From Pseudomonas uvaldensis (GTDB lineage Bacteria; Pseudomonadota; Gammaproteobacteria; Pseudomonadales; Pseudomonadaceae), in contig NZ_JAIWKS010000005.1 of the NCBI RefSeq assembly GCF_021271205.1, positions 372,001 to 436,000 on the forward strand: a stretch of DNA of 64,000 nucleotides, given 5' to 3'. Position 1 is the first letter of the stretch; each line of letters starts with the position of its first letter. This document shows, in pieces, positions 27,270-36,095 of this stretch. Below the pieces are notes generated by a model. The model was not told the DNA's origin. It saw only the letters and a list, made by a program, of their open reading frames with translations, and did not search any database. The position numbers and the translations under genes are program-made.

Positions 27270-28343
27270 TCAGCCCTCGGAATAGAGCCTTGGCACTCGT
27301 CGCAGGTTACAAAAAATCTGATAGGGAATCGTGCCGGCGGCCTTCGCGACGTCACTGGCAAGAACGTGCTTGCCCCAAAGCTCTACGCTCGAACCGAGGC
27401 CGGCGTGTGGCAGGTTCGTCAGATCGACACACAGCATGTCCATCGAAACCCGTCCGACCAGTTGACTGGGCTGTCCGTCTACCTGCACCGGCGTACCGGT
27501 CGGCGCCTGGCGTGGGTACCCATCGGCATACCCCATGGCAACCACCCCGACCCGGGTCGGTTGCGCGGTCACGAAGCGGGCGCCATATCCCACCGGCTCG
27601 CCGGCGGGTAATTCGCGCACGCTGATGATCTTCGACTCCAGTGTCATCACCGGTTGCAGGCGTGACGCCGTAGCCTGGGCTTCATCGAAGGGCGTCGCAC
27701 CATACAGCATGATGCCCGGGCGCACCCAGTCGCTTGGAATCTGCGGCCATCCCAGAACTGCCGGTGAATTGCGCAGGCTCGTTTCCGCCACCAGGCCCTG
27801 GCGAGCCGCCTCGAACACCGCCAGTTGCTGGACGCTGCTGGAGTCGTGCAGCTCGTCGGCACGGGCGAAATGAGTCATCAACACTATCTTCGCCACCTTG
27901 CCGCTGGCCAGCAGTCGACGATAGGCGCCTTGATAGTCCGCAGGGTGCAATCCGACCCGATGCATTCCGGAATCAAGTTTGAGCCAGACGGTGATCGGCT
28001 TGCTCATCGCAGCCTTTTCGATTGCTTCGAGCTGCCACAAGGAATGCACGACGCACCACAGATCATGCTCGACGATCAGCGACAGCTCGTCGGCTTCGAA
28101 AAAACCTTCCAGCAACAGGATCGGTCCACGAATCCCGCCGGCCCGCAATTCCAGGGCTTCTTCGATGCAGGCCACGGCGAACCCATCGGCACTGTCCTGC
28201 AAGGCCTCGGCGCAACGTACCGCACCGTGCCCGTAGGCGTCGGCCTTGATGACCGCAAGGGCCTTGGCCCCCGTGACTTCGCGGGCCAGTTGGTAGTTAT
28301 GACGCAGGGCTTGGAGATCGATCAGTGCACGAGCAGGACGCAT
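27270..28343 (-). CDS. dadX: Catabolic alanine racemase DadX
   Basis: A 357-residue fold-type III PLP racemase. The PLP lysine is K33 in [12 protein letters not shown] and the catalytic Tyr region is [11 protein letters not shown] near 253. [11 protein letters not shown] and [10 protein letters not shown] are family signatures. The enzyme interconverts L- and D-alanine; beside dadA it is the catabolic isozyme that feeds D-alanine to the dehydrogenase. An intrinsic terminator separates it from ridA upstream. Confidence 0.95.
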   Translation of the reverse strand: MRPARALIDLQALRHNYQLAREVTGAKALAVIKADAYGHGAVRCAEALQDSADGFAVACIEEALELRAGGIRGPILLLEGFFEADELSLIVEHDLWCVVHSLWQLEAIEKAAMSKPITVWLKLDSGMHRVGLHPADYQGAYRRLLASGKVAKIVLMTHFARADELHDSSSVQQLAVFEAARQGLVAETSLRNSPAVLGWPQIPSDWVRPGIMLYGATPFDEAQATASRLQPVMTLESKIISVRELPAGEPVGYGARFVTAQPTRVGVVAMGYADGYPRQAPTGTPVQVDGQPSQLVGRVSMDMLCVDLTNLPHAGLGSSVELWGKHVLASDVAKAAGTIPYQIFCNLRRVPRLYSEG

Positions 28344-28372
28344 GGCGGCAGACTTCTAATAGTCGGACAGGG

Positions 28373-28418
28373 TAAAAAACCGGCGCTGGCTGACGGCATG
28401 CACCATCAACAGCGCCGG
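28373..28418 (-). terminator. Intrinsic terminator between ridA and dadX
   Basis: Minus-strand arms CCGGCGCTG (28410-28418) and CAGCGCCGG (28380-28388) form a 9-bp stem with a 21-nt loop, followed by a six-T run (28374-28379). It would end much dadA-ridA transcription before dadX. Confidence 0.8.
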
Positions 28419-28440
28419 GAGAGGGATTGATTCGATCGGT

Positions 28441-28794
28441 TTACGGCAGCGCGGCCACGACCGACAGTTCGATGAGGATTTCCGGTTCGCAAAGCCGGGC
28501 CTGCACTGTGGCTCGGGCCGGCGCGACACCTTGGGGCAGCCATTTGTCCCAGACGGCGTTCATGCCTGCGAAATCCGCCTCGATGTCTTTCAGGTAGATC
28601 GTCACCGACAGCAAGCGGCTCTTGTCGGTCCCGGCCAGGTCAAGCAGACGCTCGATATTGGCGAGGGTTTCGCGGGTCTGTTGTTCAATGCCGGCGCTCA
28701 TGTCGTCGCCGACTTGCCCGGCCAGGTAAACGGTGCCGTTGTGCACCACAACCTGGCTCATGCGGTCATTGGTGAGCTGGCGCTGGATTGCCAT
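28441..28794 (-). CDS. RidA/YjgF-family protein in the dad cluster
   Basis: A 117-residue RidA-like protein beginning [20 protein letters not shown], chosen because AGGAG lies 11 nt upstream of 28794. Family features are [39 protein letters not shown] and the conserved Arg of [12 protein letters not shown]. RidA proteins hydrolyse reactive enamine/imine intermediates. The product of DadA is an imino acid, so its location inside the dad cluster is functionally sensible. The start overlaps the dadA end by 29 nt, implying coupled translation. Confidence 0.92.
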   Translation of the reverse strand: MAIQRQLTNDRMSQVVVHNGTVYLAGQVGDDMSAGIEQQTRETLANIERLLDLAGTDKSRLLSVTIYLKDIEADFAGMNAVWDKWLPQGVAPARATVQARLCEPEILIELSVVAALP

Positions 28795-30070
28795 GTTTCG
28801 CAGACTCCTGATGTTTGCTGCCATAACGGGAAATATCGAGACCTTCGGCGCTGATTTGTGGCTTTTTCCGAGCCATCAGGTCCGCCAGCAAACGACCGGA
28901 ACCGCAGGCCATGGTCCAGCCGAGCGTGCCATGACCGGTATTCAGGAACAGGTTCCTGAACGGCGTGGCGCCAACGATCGGCGTACCGTCCGGGGTCGTC
29001 GGGCGCAAGCCGGTCCAGAAACTGGCCTGGGCCAGATCGCCGCCCCGAGGATATAGGTCGTTGACGATCATCTCCAGGGTTTCACGGCGACGCGGATTCA
29101 GCGACAGGTCGAAACCGGCGATTTCCGCCATGCCGCCCACACGGATGCGGTTGTCGAAACGGGTGATCGCTACCTTGTAGGTTTCGTCGAGGATGGTAGA
29201 GGTGGGCGCCATTGCCGGGTTGGTGATCGGCACGGTCAGGGAATACCCCTTGAGCGGGTAGACCGGGGCGCGGATACCGAGGGGTTTGAGCAATTGCGGC
29301 GAATAGCTGCCCAAGGCCAGGACGTAACGATCAGCAGTTTCCAGCTTGCCGTCGATCCAGACACCATTGATGCGGTCACCGGCAAAGTCCAGGCGCTGGA
29401 TATCCTGGCCGAAGCGGAATTCCACACCGAGCTTGACGGCCATTTCCGCCAGGCGCGTGGTGAACATCTGGCAATCGCCGGTCTGGTCGTTGGGCAACCG
29501 CAGGGCGCCCGCCAGGATGTCGGTGACATTGGCCAGGGCCGGCTCGACCCGCGCGATGCCTTCGCGATCGAGGACTTCGAAGGGCACGCCGGACTCTTTC
29601 AGTACGGCGATGTCCTTCGCCGCGCCGTCGAGCTGAGCCTGTGTACGGAACAACTGTGTGGTACCCAGGCTACGGCCTTCGTAGGCAATGCCGGTTTCGG
29701 CGCGCAACTCGTCGAGACAGTCGCGGCTGTACTCCGACAGGCGCACCATGCGTTCCTTGTTGATGGCGTAACGACTGGCGGTGCAGTTGCGAAGCATCTG
29801 CGCCATCCACAGGTATTGGTCAATGTCGGCCGTGGCCTTGATGGCCAGCGGCGCATGACGTTGCAGCAGCCACTTGATGGCCTTGAGCGGCACGCCCGGA
29901 GCGGCCCACGGCGAGGCATAGCCCGGCGAAACCTGGCCGGCGTTGGCGAAGCTGGTTTCCATGGCGGGCGCCGGTTGACGGTCGACTACAACCACTTCAA
30001 ATCCGGCCCGGGCCAGATAGTAGGCACTGACCGTGCCGATGACGCCGCTACCCAAGACCAGAACGCGCAT
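28766..30070 (-). CDS. dadA: D-amino acid dehydrogenase DadA
   Basis: A 434-residue FAD-dependent dehydrogenase of the inner-membrane face. The N-terminal dinucleotide fold is [39 protein letters not shown] and [20 protein letters not shown] are FAD-domain motifs, and [20 protein letters not shown] is the DAO C-terminal signature. It deaminates D-alanine and other D-amino acids to keto acids, passing electrons to the respiratory chain. First gene of the dad cluster, divergent from lrp, which is its known regulator in Pseudomonas. Confidence 0.96.
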   Translation of the reverse strand: MRVLVLGSGVIGTVSAYYLARAGFEVVVVDRQPAPAMETSFANAGQVSPGYASPWAAPGVPLKAIKWLLQRHAPLAIKATADIDQYLWMAQMLRNCTASRYAINKERMVRLSEYSRDCLDELRAETGIAYEGRSLGTTQLFRTQAQLDGAAKDIAVLKESGVPFEVLDREGIARVEPALANVTDILAGALRLPNDQTGDCQMFTTRLAEMAVKLGVEFRFGQDIQRLDFAGDRINGVWIDGKLETADRYVLALGSYSPQLLKPLGIRAPVYPLKGYSLTVPITNPAMAPTSTILDETYKVAITRFDNRIRVGGMAEIAGFDLSLNPRRRETLEMIVNDLYPRGGDLAQASFWTGLRPTTPDGTPIVGATPFRNLFLNTGHGTLGWTMACGSGRLLADLMARKKPQISAEGLDISRYGSKHQESAKHGNPAPAHQ

Positions 30071-30224
30071 TTTATGACCTCATCGCGGATAACCGCTGAC
30101 GTTTGTTGTACACAGCTTTGATGCGCGCAGTTTAAAAAAGATCAGGCAGTGCTTTTCACTATATAAATGCCTATATTTGGCGAGAATTCTCGGCAAAAAC
30201 CCTTTTCATGGAGGAGCATCCCCT
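30071..30224. promoter_or_regulatory. dadA/lrp divergent control region with 12-bp palindrome
   Basis: The 154-bp spacer has an AT-rich core (CTATATAAATGCCTATATTTGG, about 30159-30180) that can supply -10 elements in both directions. Next to it lies the perfect palindrome CGAGAATTCTCG (30181-30192), a plausible Lrp/AsnC-family site. GGAGGAGC at 30210-30217 is the lrp ribosome site. Confidence 0.6.
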
Positions 30225-30713
30225 GTGCGCACCAATACACAGACCAAACGCGAACTGGACAAGATCGACCGCAACATCCTGCGCATCCTCCAGGCCGACG
30301 GGCGGATCTCCTTCACCGAGCTGGGCGAAAAGGTCGGCCTGTCCACTACTCCTTGTACCGAGCGGGTGCGCCGCCTGGAGCGCGAAGGGATCATCATGGG
30401 TTATAACGCCCGGCTCAATCCCCAGCACCTGAAAGGCAGCCTGCTGGTATTTGTCGAAATCAGCCTCGACTACAAATCCGGCGATACTTTCGAAGAATTC
30501 CGACGCGCCGTACTGAAATTACCTCACGTTCTGGAGTGCCATCTGGTGTCGGGGGATTTTGACTACCTGGTAAAGGCACGGATTTCCGAGATGGCCTCCT
30601 ACCGCAAGCTGCTGGGCGACATCCTGCTCAAGCTGCCCCACGTTCGTGAGTCCAAGAGTTATATCGTGATGGAAGAGGTGAAGGAGAGCCTGAACCTGCC
30701 GATTCCGGATTGA
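30225..30713 (+). CDS. lrp: Leucine-responsive regulatory protein Lrp
   Basis: A 162-residue Lrp/AsnC regulator. The start is GTG at 30225, with GGAGGAG 8 nt before it; this gives the N-terminus MRTNTQTKRELDKIDRNIL. The HTH is RISFTELGEKVGLSTTPCTE (about 26-48); the RAM ligand domain follows (YKSGDTFEEFRRAVLKLPHV, VSGDFDYLVKARISEM). It is divergent from dadA, which Lrp-type proteins activate in response to alanine or leucine in Pseudomonas and enterics. Confidence 0.95.
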   Translation: MRTNTQTKRELDKIDRNILRILQADGRISFTELGEKVGLSTTPCTERVRRLEREGIIMGYNARLNPQHLKGSLLVFVEISLDYKSGDTFEEFRRAVLKLPHVLECHLVSGDFDYLVKARISEMASYRKLLGDILLKLPHVRESKSYIVMEEVKESLNLPIPD

Positions 30714-30730
30714 ACCTGGTCGTTGCGGCG

Positions 30731-31084
30731 TCAGACCAATACCTGCCGATTGCAGGCCATGTACTCATGGATCTGCTGTTCGACCCGCGGATGGATCAGC
30801 TCCACCGGGCGCCGGCCATTGGGGCACGGCAAACTCGCCGTGGTGCCGAACAGCCGACAGATCAACGGTCGCTCGTCATAAACGGTGCAACCGTTCGGTC
30901 CCAAGTGCACGCAATCGAGCGCTTCCAGGGCGGCGTCCTGTTCGGCCCGGGTCTTGCGCGGCAGACGGGCCATTTCCTCGGGGGACGTGGTCACTGGCCC
31001 GCAGCAGTCATGGCACCCCGGCACACATTCGAACGACGGGATCTGCTGGCGCAGCGTGCGGATTTTTTGACTGTTGCAACTCAT
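30731..31084 (-). CDS. YkgJ-family cysteine-cluster protein
   Basis: A 117-residue protein with nine cysteines. The N-terminal set is CVPGCHDCCGP (C20, C24, C27, C28); later ones are in LDCVHL, NGCTVYDERPLICRLFG and LPCPNG. This is the YkgJ/CxxCxxCC zinc- or iron-binding family of unknown function. ATG 31084 is preferred to an upstream TTG at 31099; neither has a strong Shine-Dalgarno. It converges on lrp (17 bp gap) and diverges from the FAD oxidoreductase. Confidence 0.85.
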   Translation of the reverse strand: MSCNSQKIRTLRQQIPSFECVPGCHDCCGPVTTSPEEMARLPRKTRAEQDAALEALDCVHLGPNGCTVYDERPLICRLFGTTASLPCPNGRRPVELIHPRVEQQIHEYMACNRQVLV

Positions 31085-31231
31085 CGAAACGGCTACCAAG
31101 GCGAGACAGTCCGGGATTCTGCCTTAAAAAGCAGCGGGCCAGACAGCGCCGGCCGACCAATGTTGCCCACGAGCGAAGCCGCGGCTTATGCTTCGTAAAA
31201 TTTCTCAAACATGACAATCAGGATTACGCAC

Positions 31232-32545
31232 ATGAACGCCCGTGTTCAGCAAGCTGTCCCGAGCCACGCACACGCCGCTTCCTATTACGCCGCCAGCAGC
31301 CTGCCACAACCGGATCATCCGGCGCTGCAAGGCGAGCGAGTGGCCGATGTCTGCGTGGTCGGCGGCGGATTCTCCGGGCTGAACACGGCCATCGAACTGG
31401 CCGAGCGCGGCCTGAACGTGGTGTTGCTGGAGGCCCACAGGATCGGTTGGGGCGCGAGCGGGCGTAACGGCGGCCAATTGATTCGAGGCGTCGGCCATGG
31501 CCTGGAGCAGTTCGCGCCGGTCATCGGTACCGAAGGCGTGCGTCAGATGAAACTCATGGGCCTGGAAGCGGTGGAAATCGTCCGACAACGCATCGAGCGT
31601 TTTCAGATCTCCTGTGACCTGACCTGGGGCTACTGCGACTTGGCCAACAAGCCCGCCGATCTGGAAGGCTTCGCCGAAGACGCCGAAGAGTTGCGCAGCC
31701 TGGGCTATCGCCACGCGACCCGACTGCTGCAAGCCCACGAAATGCACAGCGTGGTGGGCTCGGATCGCTACGTGGGGGGGCTGATCGACATGGGCTCCGG
31801 TCACCTGCACCCCTTGAATCTGGCCTTGGGCGAAGCCGACGCGGCGCAGCGACTGGGGGTCAGCCTGTTCGAGCAATCGGCGGTCACGCGTATCGATTAC
31901 GGCCCGCAAGTGAAGGTGCACACCGAACATGGCTCGGTGCGTGCCAAGACCCTGGTACTGGGTTGCAACGCCTACCTCAACGGCCTCAACCAGGAGTTGA
32001 GCGGCAAAGTGCTGCCGGCCGGCAGTTACATCATCGCCACGGAGCCCCTGAGCGAGACCCTGGCCCACAGTTTATTGCCGCAAAACATGGCGGTCTGTGA
32101 TCAGCGGGTGGCGCTGGACTACTATCGGCTTTCGGCGGACCGACGCCTGCTGTTCGGCGGCGCCTGCCATTATTCGGGCCGTGATCCGCAGGACATCGGC
32201 GCCTATATGCGTCCGAAGATGCTCAAGGTCTTCCCGCAACTGGCGGGCGTGAAAATCGATTATCAATGGGGTGGGATGATCGGCATCGGCGCCAATCGCC
32301 TGCCGCAAATCGGTCGACTCAAGGACCAACCCAATGTGTATTTCGCCCAGGCTTACTCCGGTCATGGCGTGAATGCCACGCACCTGGCCGGAAAACTACT
32401 GGCCGAAGCCATCAGTGGGCAGCACAGCGGCGGGTTCGACCTGTTCGCCAAGGTGCCCCACATCACGTTCCCTGGGGGCAAACACCTGCGTTCACCGCTG
32501 TTGGCGTTGGGGATGCTGTGGCACAGGCTGAAAGAGTTGGTCTGA
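31232..32545 (+). CDS. FAD-dependent amine oxidoreductase, PauB/PuuB-like
   Basis: A 437-residue DAO-family flavoprotein. The FAD-binding fold is DVCVVGGGFSGLNTAIELAE (about 40-59), followed by VLLEAHRIGWGASGRNGGQL, and the C-terminal motif is FAQAYSGHGVNATHLAGKLL. ATG 31232 has CAGGA 8 nt upstream; ATG 31211 is an alternative. The family includes gamma-glutamylputrescine oxidase PuuB and P. aeruginosa PauB4, which sits at the same place beside lrp. With pauR and an aldehyde dehydrogenase nearby, polyamine oxidation is the likely role. Confidence 0.85.
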   Translation: MNARVQQAVPSHAHAASYYAASSLPQPDHPALQGERVADVCVVGGGFSGLNTAIELAERGLNVVLLEAHRIGWGASGRNGGQLIRGVGHGLEQFAPVIGTEGVRQMKLMGLEAVEIVRQRIERFQISCDLTWGYCDLANKPADLEGFAEDAEELRSLGYRHATRLLQAHEMHSVVGSDRYVGGLIDMGSGHLHPLNLALGEADAAQRLGVSLFEQSAVTRIDYGPQVKVHTEHGSVRAKTLVLGCNAYLNGLNQELSGKVLPAGSYIIATEPLSETLAHSLLPQNMAVCDQRVALDYYRLSADRRLLFGGACHYSGRDPQDIGAYMRPKMLKVFPQLAGVKIDYQWGGMIGIGANRLPQIGRLKDQPNVYFAQAYSGHGVNATHLAGKLLAEAISGQHSGGFDLFAKVPHITFPGGKHLRSPLLALGMLWHRLKELV

Positions 32546-32566
32546 AAGCTTGAGTGGCTCAGGGAG

Positions 32567-32595
32567 CTATCGCAGGCAAGGCTTGCCCGCGATAG
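32567..32595. repeat. Single palindromic REP (GCTATCGC/GGCAAG type)
   Basis: CTATCGCAGGCAAG (32567-32580) and CTTGCCCGCGATAG (32582-32595) are inverse with one mismatch. It is a different REP class from the GTGGGAGC family and lies just after the FAD oxidoreductase gene, where it could also stabilise the mRNA end. Confidence 0.7.
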
Positions 32596-32616
32596 CAGAT
32601 TGATGACGACTTCACT

Positions 32617-32862
32617 TCAGAGCCGCCAGAACGGTTTCAACCCCTCCGCCCGCGCCTGCTCCCGGCTCAACCCGATATCCCGCAACTGTTCGGGTGTCAG
32701 CTCCAACAAGGCTTTGCGTGTATGCAGACGATGCCAGAACAGGCCCCAGCGGCCGAGGCAGGCAGGCGCATTGCGCGGCATGGCACTGCGCATCTCCTTT
32801 TCCTGCCCCGCCTCCAGTTCCTGACCGTGCAGCGTTAGCCGTACATCGCTCAAGCCGTTCAT
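32617..32862 (-). CDS. DUF1127 small protein
   Basis: An 81-residue basic protein with the DUF1127 C-terminal motif ALLELTPEQLRDIGLSREQA (about 50-70) preceded by WGLFWHRLHTR. AGGAG is 8 nt before the ATG at 32862, preferred over an ATG 6 nt upstream. DUF1127 proteins are small RNA-binding or regulatory proteins in alphaproteobacteria; in Pseudomonas their role is unclear. It diverges from the MocR regulator across a spacer with repeated ATACAG motifs, so it is a likely target of that regulator. Confidence 0.82.
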   Translation of the reverse strand: MNGLSDVRLTLHGQELEAGQEKEMRSAMPRNAPACLGRWGLFWHRLHTRKALLELTPEQLRDIGLSREQARAEGLKPFWRL

Positions 32863-32924
32863 TTTCATCGCTCCTGTTTACATGGATAGCCAGAGCTTTC
32901 ATGATGCGCGGACAGAAAAACTCA

Positions 32925-33007
32925 ATACAGATTCAACCTGTTAATTTTAGAAGCATACAGATTCGGCTTTTTTTGCACTGAATCCTGTTTTTACCAACCA
33001 ACTGTAT
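32925..33007. promoter_or_regulatory. Candidate MocR operator: spaced ATACAGATTC repeats
   Basis: ATACAGATTC occurs at 32925-32934 and 32955-32964, exactly 30 bp apart. An inverted half CTGTAT lies at 33002-33007. The repeats sit between the divergent DUF1127 and MocR genes; spaced direct repeats are characteristic of MocR-type operators such as that of GabR. Confidence 0.55.
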
Positions 33008-33030
33008 CGGTACCTCATCGAGAGCACGCC

Positions 33031-34464
33031 ATGACCCTCTACGTGAACCTCGCCGAATTGCTTGGCACCCGCATAGAACAGGGCTTCTATCGCCCCGGTG
33101 ACCGGCTGCCGTCGGTACGGGCCTTGAGCGTGGAACACGGGGTCAGTCTGAGTACGGTGCAGCAGGCCTATCGAGTGCTCGAAGACAGCGGTCTGGCGAT
33201 GCCGAAGCCCAAATCCGGCTATTTCGTGCCGGTCAGCCGCGAGTTGCCAGACCTGCCGGTGGTCGGCCGTCCCGCCCAACGACCGGTGGACATTTCCCAA
33301 TGGGACCAGGTGCTGGAGCTGATACGCGCCGTGCCACGCAAGGATGTGGTGCAATTGGGGCGCGGCATGCCGGACGTCAACTCGCCGACCCTGAAACCGC
33401 TGCTGCGCAGCCTGGCTCAGATCAGCCGTCGCCAGGACATGCCCGGCCTGTATTACGACAACATCTATGGCAACCTCGCCCTGCGCGAACAGATCGCCCG
33501 CCTGTCGCTGGACTCCGGTTGCCAGTTGGGCCCGAGCGACTTGATCGTTACCACGGGTTGCCACGAAGCGCTGTCGGTCAGCATCCGCGCAACCTGCGAG
33601 CAGGGCGATATCGTGGCCGTGGATTCCCCCAGCTTTCATGGCGCCATGCAAACCCTCAAGGGCCTGGGCATGAAGGCTCTGGAAATTCCAACAGACCCGC
33701 TCACGGGCATCAGCCTGGACGCGCTGGAGCTGGCCCTGGAACAGTGGCCGATCAAGGCCATACAGTTGACGCCCAGTTGCAACAATCCCCTGGGCTATAT
33801 CATGCCGGAGGCCAATAAACGCGCTCTGCTGACCTTGGCCCAGCGCTTCGACGTGGCGATTATCGAGGACGATGTGTATGGGGAATTGGCCTACACCTAC
33901 CCGCGCCCTCGCACGATCAAGTCCTTCGACGAAGATGGCCGCGTCCTACTCTGCAGTTCTTTTTCCAAGACCCTGGCGCCGGGCCTGCGAGTAGGTTGGG
34001 TCGCTCCGGGCCGGTATCTGGAGCGAGTGCTGCACATGAAATACATCAGCACAGGCTCCACTGCCCCGCAACCGCAGATCGCCATCGCAGAATTCCTCAA
34101 AGGCGGACACTTCGAACCTCATTTGCGACGGATGCGTACGCAATATCAGCGTAATCGCGACGCCATGATCGACTGGGTCAGCCGCTATTTTCCGTCGGGC
34201 ACCCGGGCCAGTCGTCCGCGAGGCAGCTTCATGCTGTGGATCGAGCTACCTGACGGTTTCGATACGCTGAAGCTCAACCGGGTCCTGCACGACCAAGGGG
34301 TGCAGGTTGCTGTTGGCAGTATTTTTTCGGCGTCGGGCAAGTACCGCAACTGCCTGCGGATGAACTACGCTGCCAAGCCAACGGCACAAATCGAGGAAGC
34401 TGTACGCAAGGTCGGTGCCGCTGCCGCTGCGTTGTTGAACGAAACCCAATGCAGCGACGTCTGA
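33031..34464 (+). CDS. MocR-family regulator (GntR HTH fused to aminotransferase fold)
   Basis: A 477-residue fusion. Residues 1-70 are a GntR winged helix (RPGDRLPSVRALSVEHGVSL). Residues about 100-470 form a fold-type I aminotransferase domain with PLP lysine K313 in SSFSKTLAPGLRVGW and substrate-type motifs TPSCNNPLGY and IIEDDVYGEL. MocR proteins use PLP or its adducts as effectors, as GabR and PdxR do. It is divergent from DUF1127. The regulated pathway is not evident; the nearby amine catabolism genes are one possibility. Confidence 0.92.
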   Translation: MTLYVNLAELLGTRIEQGFYRPGDRLPSVRALSVEHGVSLSTVQQAYRVLEDSGLAMPKPKSGYFVPVSRELPDLPVVGRPAQRPVDISQWDQVLELIRAVPRKDVVQLGRGMPDVNSPTLKPLLRSLAQISRRQDMPGLYYDNIYGNLALREQIARLSLDSGCQLGPSDLIVTTGCHEALSVSIRATCEQGDIVAVDSPSFHGAMQTLKGLGMKALEIPTDPLTGISLDALELALEQWPIKAIQLTPSCNNPLGYIMPEANKRALLTLAQRFDVAIIEDDVYGELAYTYPRPRTIKSFDEDGRVLLCSSFSKTLAPGLRVGWVAPGRYLERVLHMKYISTGSTAPQPQIAIAEFLKGGHFEPHLRRMRTQYQRNRDAMIDWVSRYFPSGTRASRPRGSFMLWIELPDGFDTLKLNRVLHDQGVQVAVGSIFSASGKYRNCLRMNYAAKPTAQIEEAVRKVGAAAAALLNETQCSDV

Positions 34465-34497
34465 AGTTTACGCAGGGAAGCGGCATCAAAGCCGATC

Positions 34498-34508
34498 AAT
34501 AACAACAA
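34498..34508 (+). promoter_or_regulatory. Possible Hfq/Crc CA motif in front of the phospholipase-D-like gene
   Basis: AATAACAACAA contains a perfect AANAANAA motif and lies 16 nt upstream of the GTG start, beside the GGAAC ribosome site. This is where Hfq-Crc binds repressed mRNAs in Pseudomonas. Short motifs occur by chance. Confidence 0.35.
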
Positions 34509-34523
34509 GCGGAACGTTCCTAC

Positions 34524-36092
34524 GTGAGATCCAGTCCGATCCTGCCTGCGCTCCTGTTAATCGTCTCGCTGCTGGGTGGCTGCGCCAGCGTAGACATCAC
34601 CCGCGAGCCTTCCCAGGCATTGCCGGCTTCCGACTCCTCCTTTGGCCGCTCGGTCCAGGCCCAGGCCGCTCCTCACGAAGGACGCTCGGGGTTTCGCCTG
34701 CTCTCCGACAGCACCGACGCCTTCACCGCCCGGGCCGAATTGATTCGTAACGCCCAGAGCAGCCTGGATCTGCAGTACTACATCGTTCATGACGGCATCA
34801 GCACACGCATGTTGGTGGACGAATTGCTCAAGGCCGCCGACCGGGGCGTACGGGTGCGGATCCTGCTGGACGACACCACCAGTGATGGCCAGGATCAGAT
34901 CATCGCCACCCTCGCCGCCCATCCCCGCATCCAGATCCGCCTGTTCAACCCCCTCCACCTGGGACGCGCCACAGGCGTGACGCGCGGCCTCGGGCGCCTG
35001 TTCAACCTTTCGTTGCAGCACCGGCGGATGCATAACAAGCTCTGGCTGGCGGACAACAGCATGGCGATCGTCGGCGGACGCAACCTGGGTGACGAGTATT
35101 TCGACGCCGAACCCAACCTCAACTTCACGGACATCGACCTGCTCGGCGTCGGTCCCGTGGCGCAGCAGTTGGGGCACAGTTTCGACCAGTACTGGAATAG
35201 CGCCCTGAGCAAGCCGATCGAGCAATTCCTGTCCCATCGCCCCACCGCCAAGGAGCTGGATAACAGCCGCCTGCGCCTGCAAGAGTCTTTGGAGCAGACG
35301 CACAAGGAGAATCACGCGCTGTACCAGCAACTGACCACTTACAGGACCCAGCCGCGGCTGGACATCTGGCGCGATCAGTTGATCTGGGCCTGGAACCAGG
35401 CATTGTGGGACGCGCCCAGCAAAGTACTGGCGAAGGACGAACCGGACCCGCAACTGTTGCTGACCACCCAATTGGGCCCGGAGCTGACGGGCGTCAGCAA
35501 AGAGCTGATCATGATTTCAGCGTACTTCGTTCCCGGCCAACCGGGGCTGGTATACCTGACCAGCCGCGCCGACGCCGGGGTGTCAGTGAGCCTGCTGACC
35601 AACTCCCTGGACGCCACCGACGTGCCGGCGGTACACGGCGGCTACGCGCCTTATCGCAAGACGCTGCTGGAGCATGGCGTACGGCTGTTCGAATTGCGTC
35701 GCCAACCTGGCGACACCGGTGGCAGCAGCCCACATCTGTTCTATAGCAAATCCTACGGCGAATCGGATTCGAGCCTGCACAGCAAGGCGATCATTTTCGA
35801 CGGACAGAAATCCTTCATCGGCTCGTTCAATTTCGACCCACGCTCAGTGTTGTGGAATACCGAAGTCGGCGTCCTGGTGGACAGCCCGGAACTGGCGGGC
35901 CAGGTGCGCGACCTGGCCTTGCAGGGCATGGCACCGCCCTTGAGTTATCAACCCCGACTGGAAGATGGCAAGTTGGTGTGGACCACCGAAGACAACGGCA
36001 AGCTGCACGATCTGGATCGCGAGCCGGGCAGTTGGTGGCGACGGTTCAATGCCTGGTTCGCCAACACCATCGGCCTGGAGCGGATGTTGTAA
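34524..36092 (+). CDS. Phospholipase D-like (cardiolipin synthase-type) lipoprotein
   Basis: A 522-residue protein with GTG start. The lipoprotein signal ends LLGG-C20, so it is membrane anchored. Two HKD motifs are intact: H170-K172-D177 in MHNKLWLAD and H419-K421-D426 in LHSKAIIFD, each followed by the usual glycine/asparagine stretch (IVGGRNLGDEYFD; FIGSFNFDPRS). The family covers cardiolipin synthases and phospholipases; the lipidated N-terminus points to an envelope enzyme. It stands between a MocR gene and a convergent MFS gene. A CA-rich motif precedes the start. Confidence 0.88.
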   Translation: MRSSPILPALLLIVSLLGGCASVDITREPSQALPASDSSFGRSVQAQAAPHEGRSGFRLLSDSTDAFTARAELIRNAQSSLDLQYYIVHDGISTRMLVDELLKAADRGVRVRILLDDTTSDGQDQIIATLAAHPRIQIRLFNPLHLGRATGVTRGLGRLFNLSLQHRRMHNKLWLADNSMAIVGGRNLGDEYFDAEPNLNFTDIDLLGVGPVAQQLGHSFDQYWNSALSKPIEQFLSHRPTAKELDNSRLRLQESLEQTHKENHALYQQLTTYRTQPRLDIWRDQLIWAWNQALWDAPSKVLAKDEPDPQLLLTTQLGPELTGVSKELIMISAYFVPGQPGLVYLTSRADAGVSVSLLTNSLDATDVPAVHGGYAPYRKTLLEHGVRLFELRRQPGDTGGSSPHLFYSKSYGESDSSLHSKAIIFDGQKSFIGSFNFDPRSVLWNTEVGVLVDSPELAGQVRDLALQGMAPPLSYQPRLEDGKLVWTTEDNGKLHDLDREPGSWWRRFNAWFANTIGLERML

Positions 36093-36095
36093 GGA

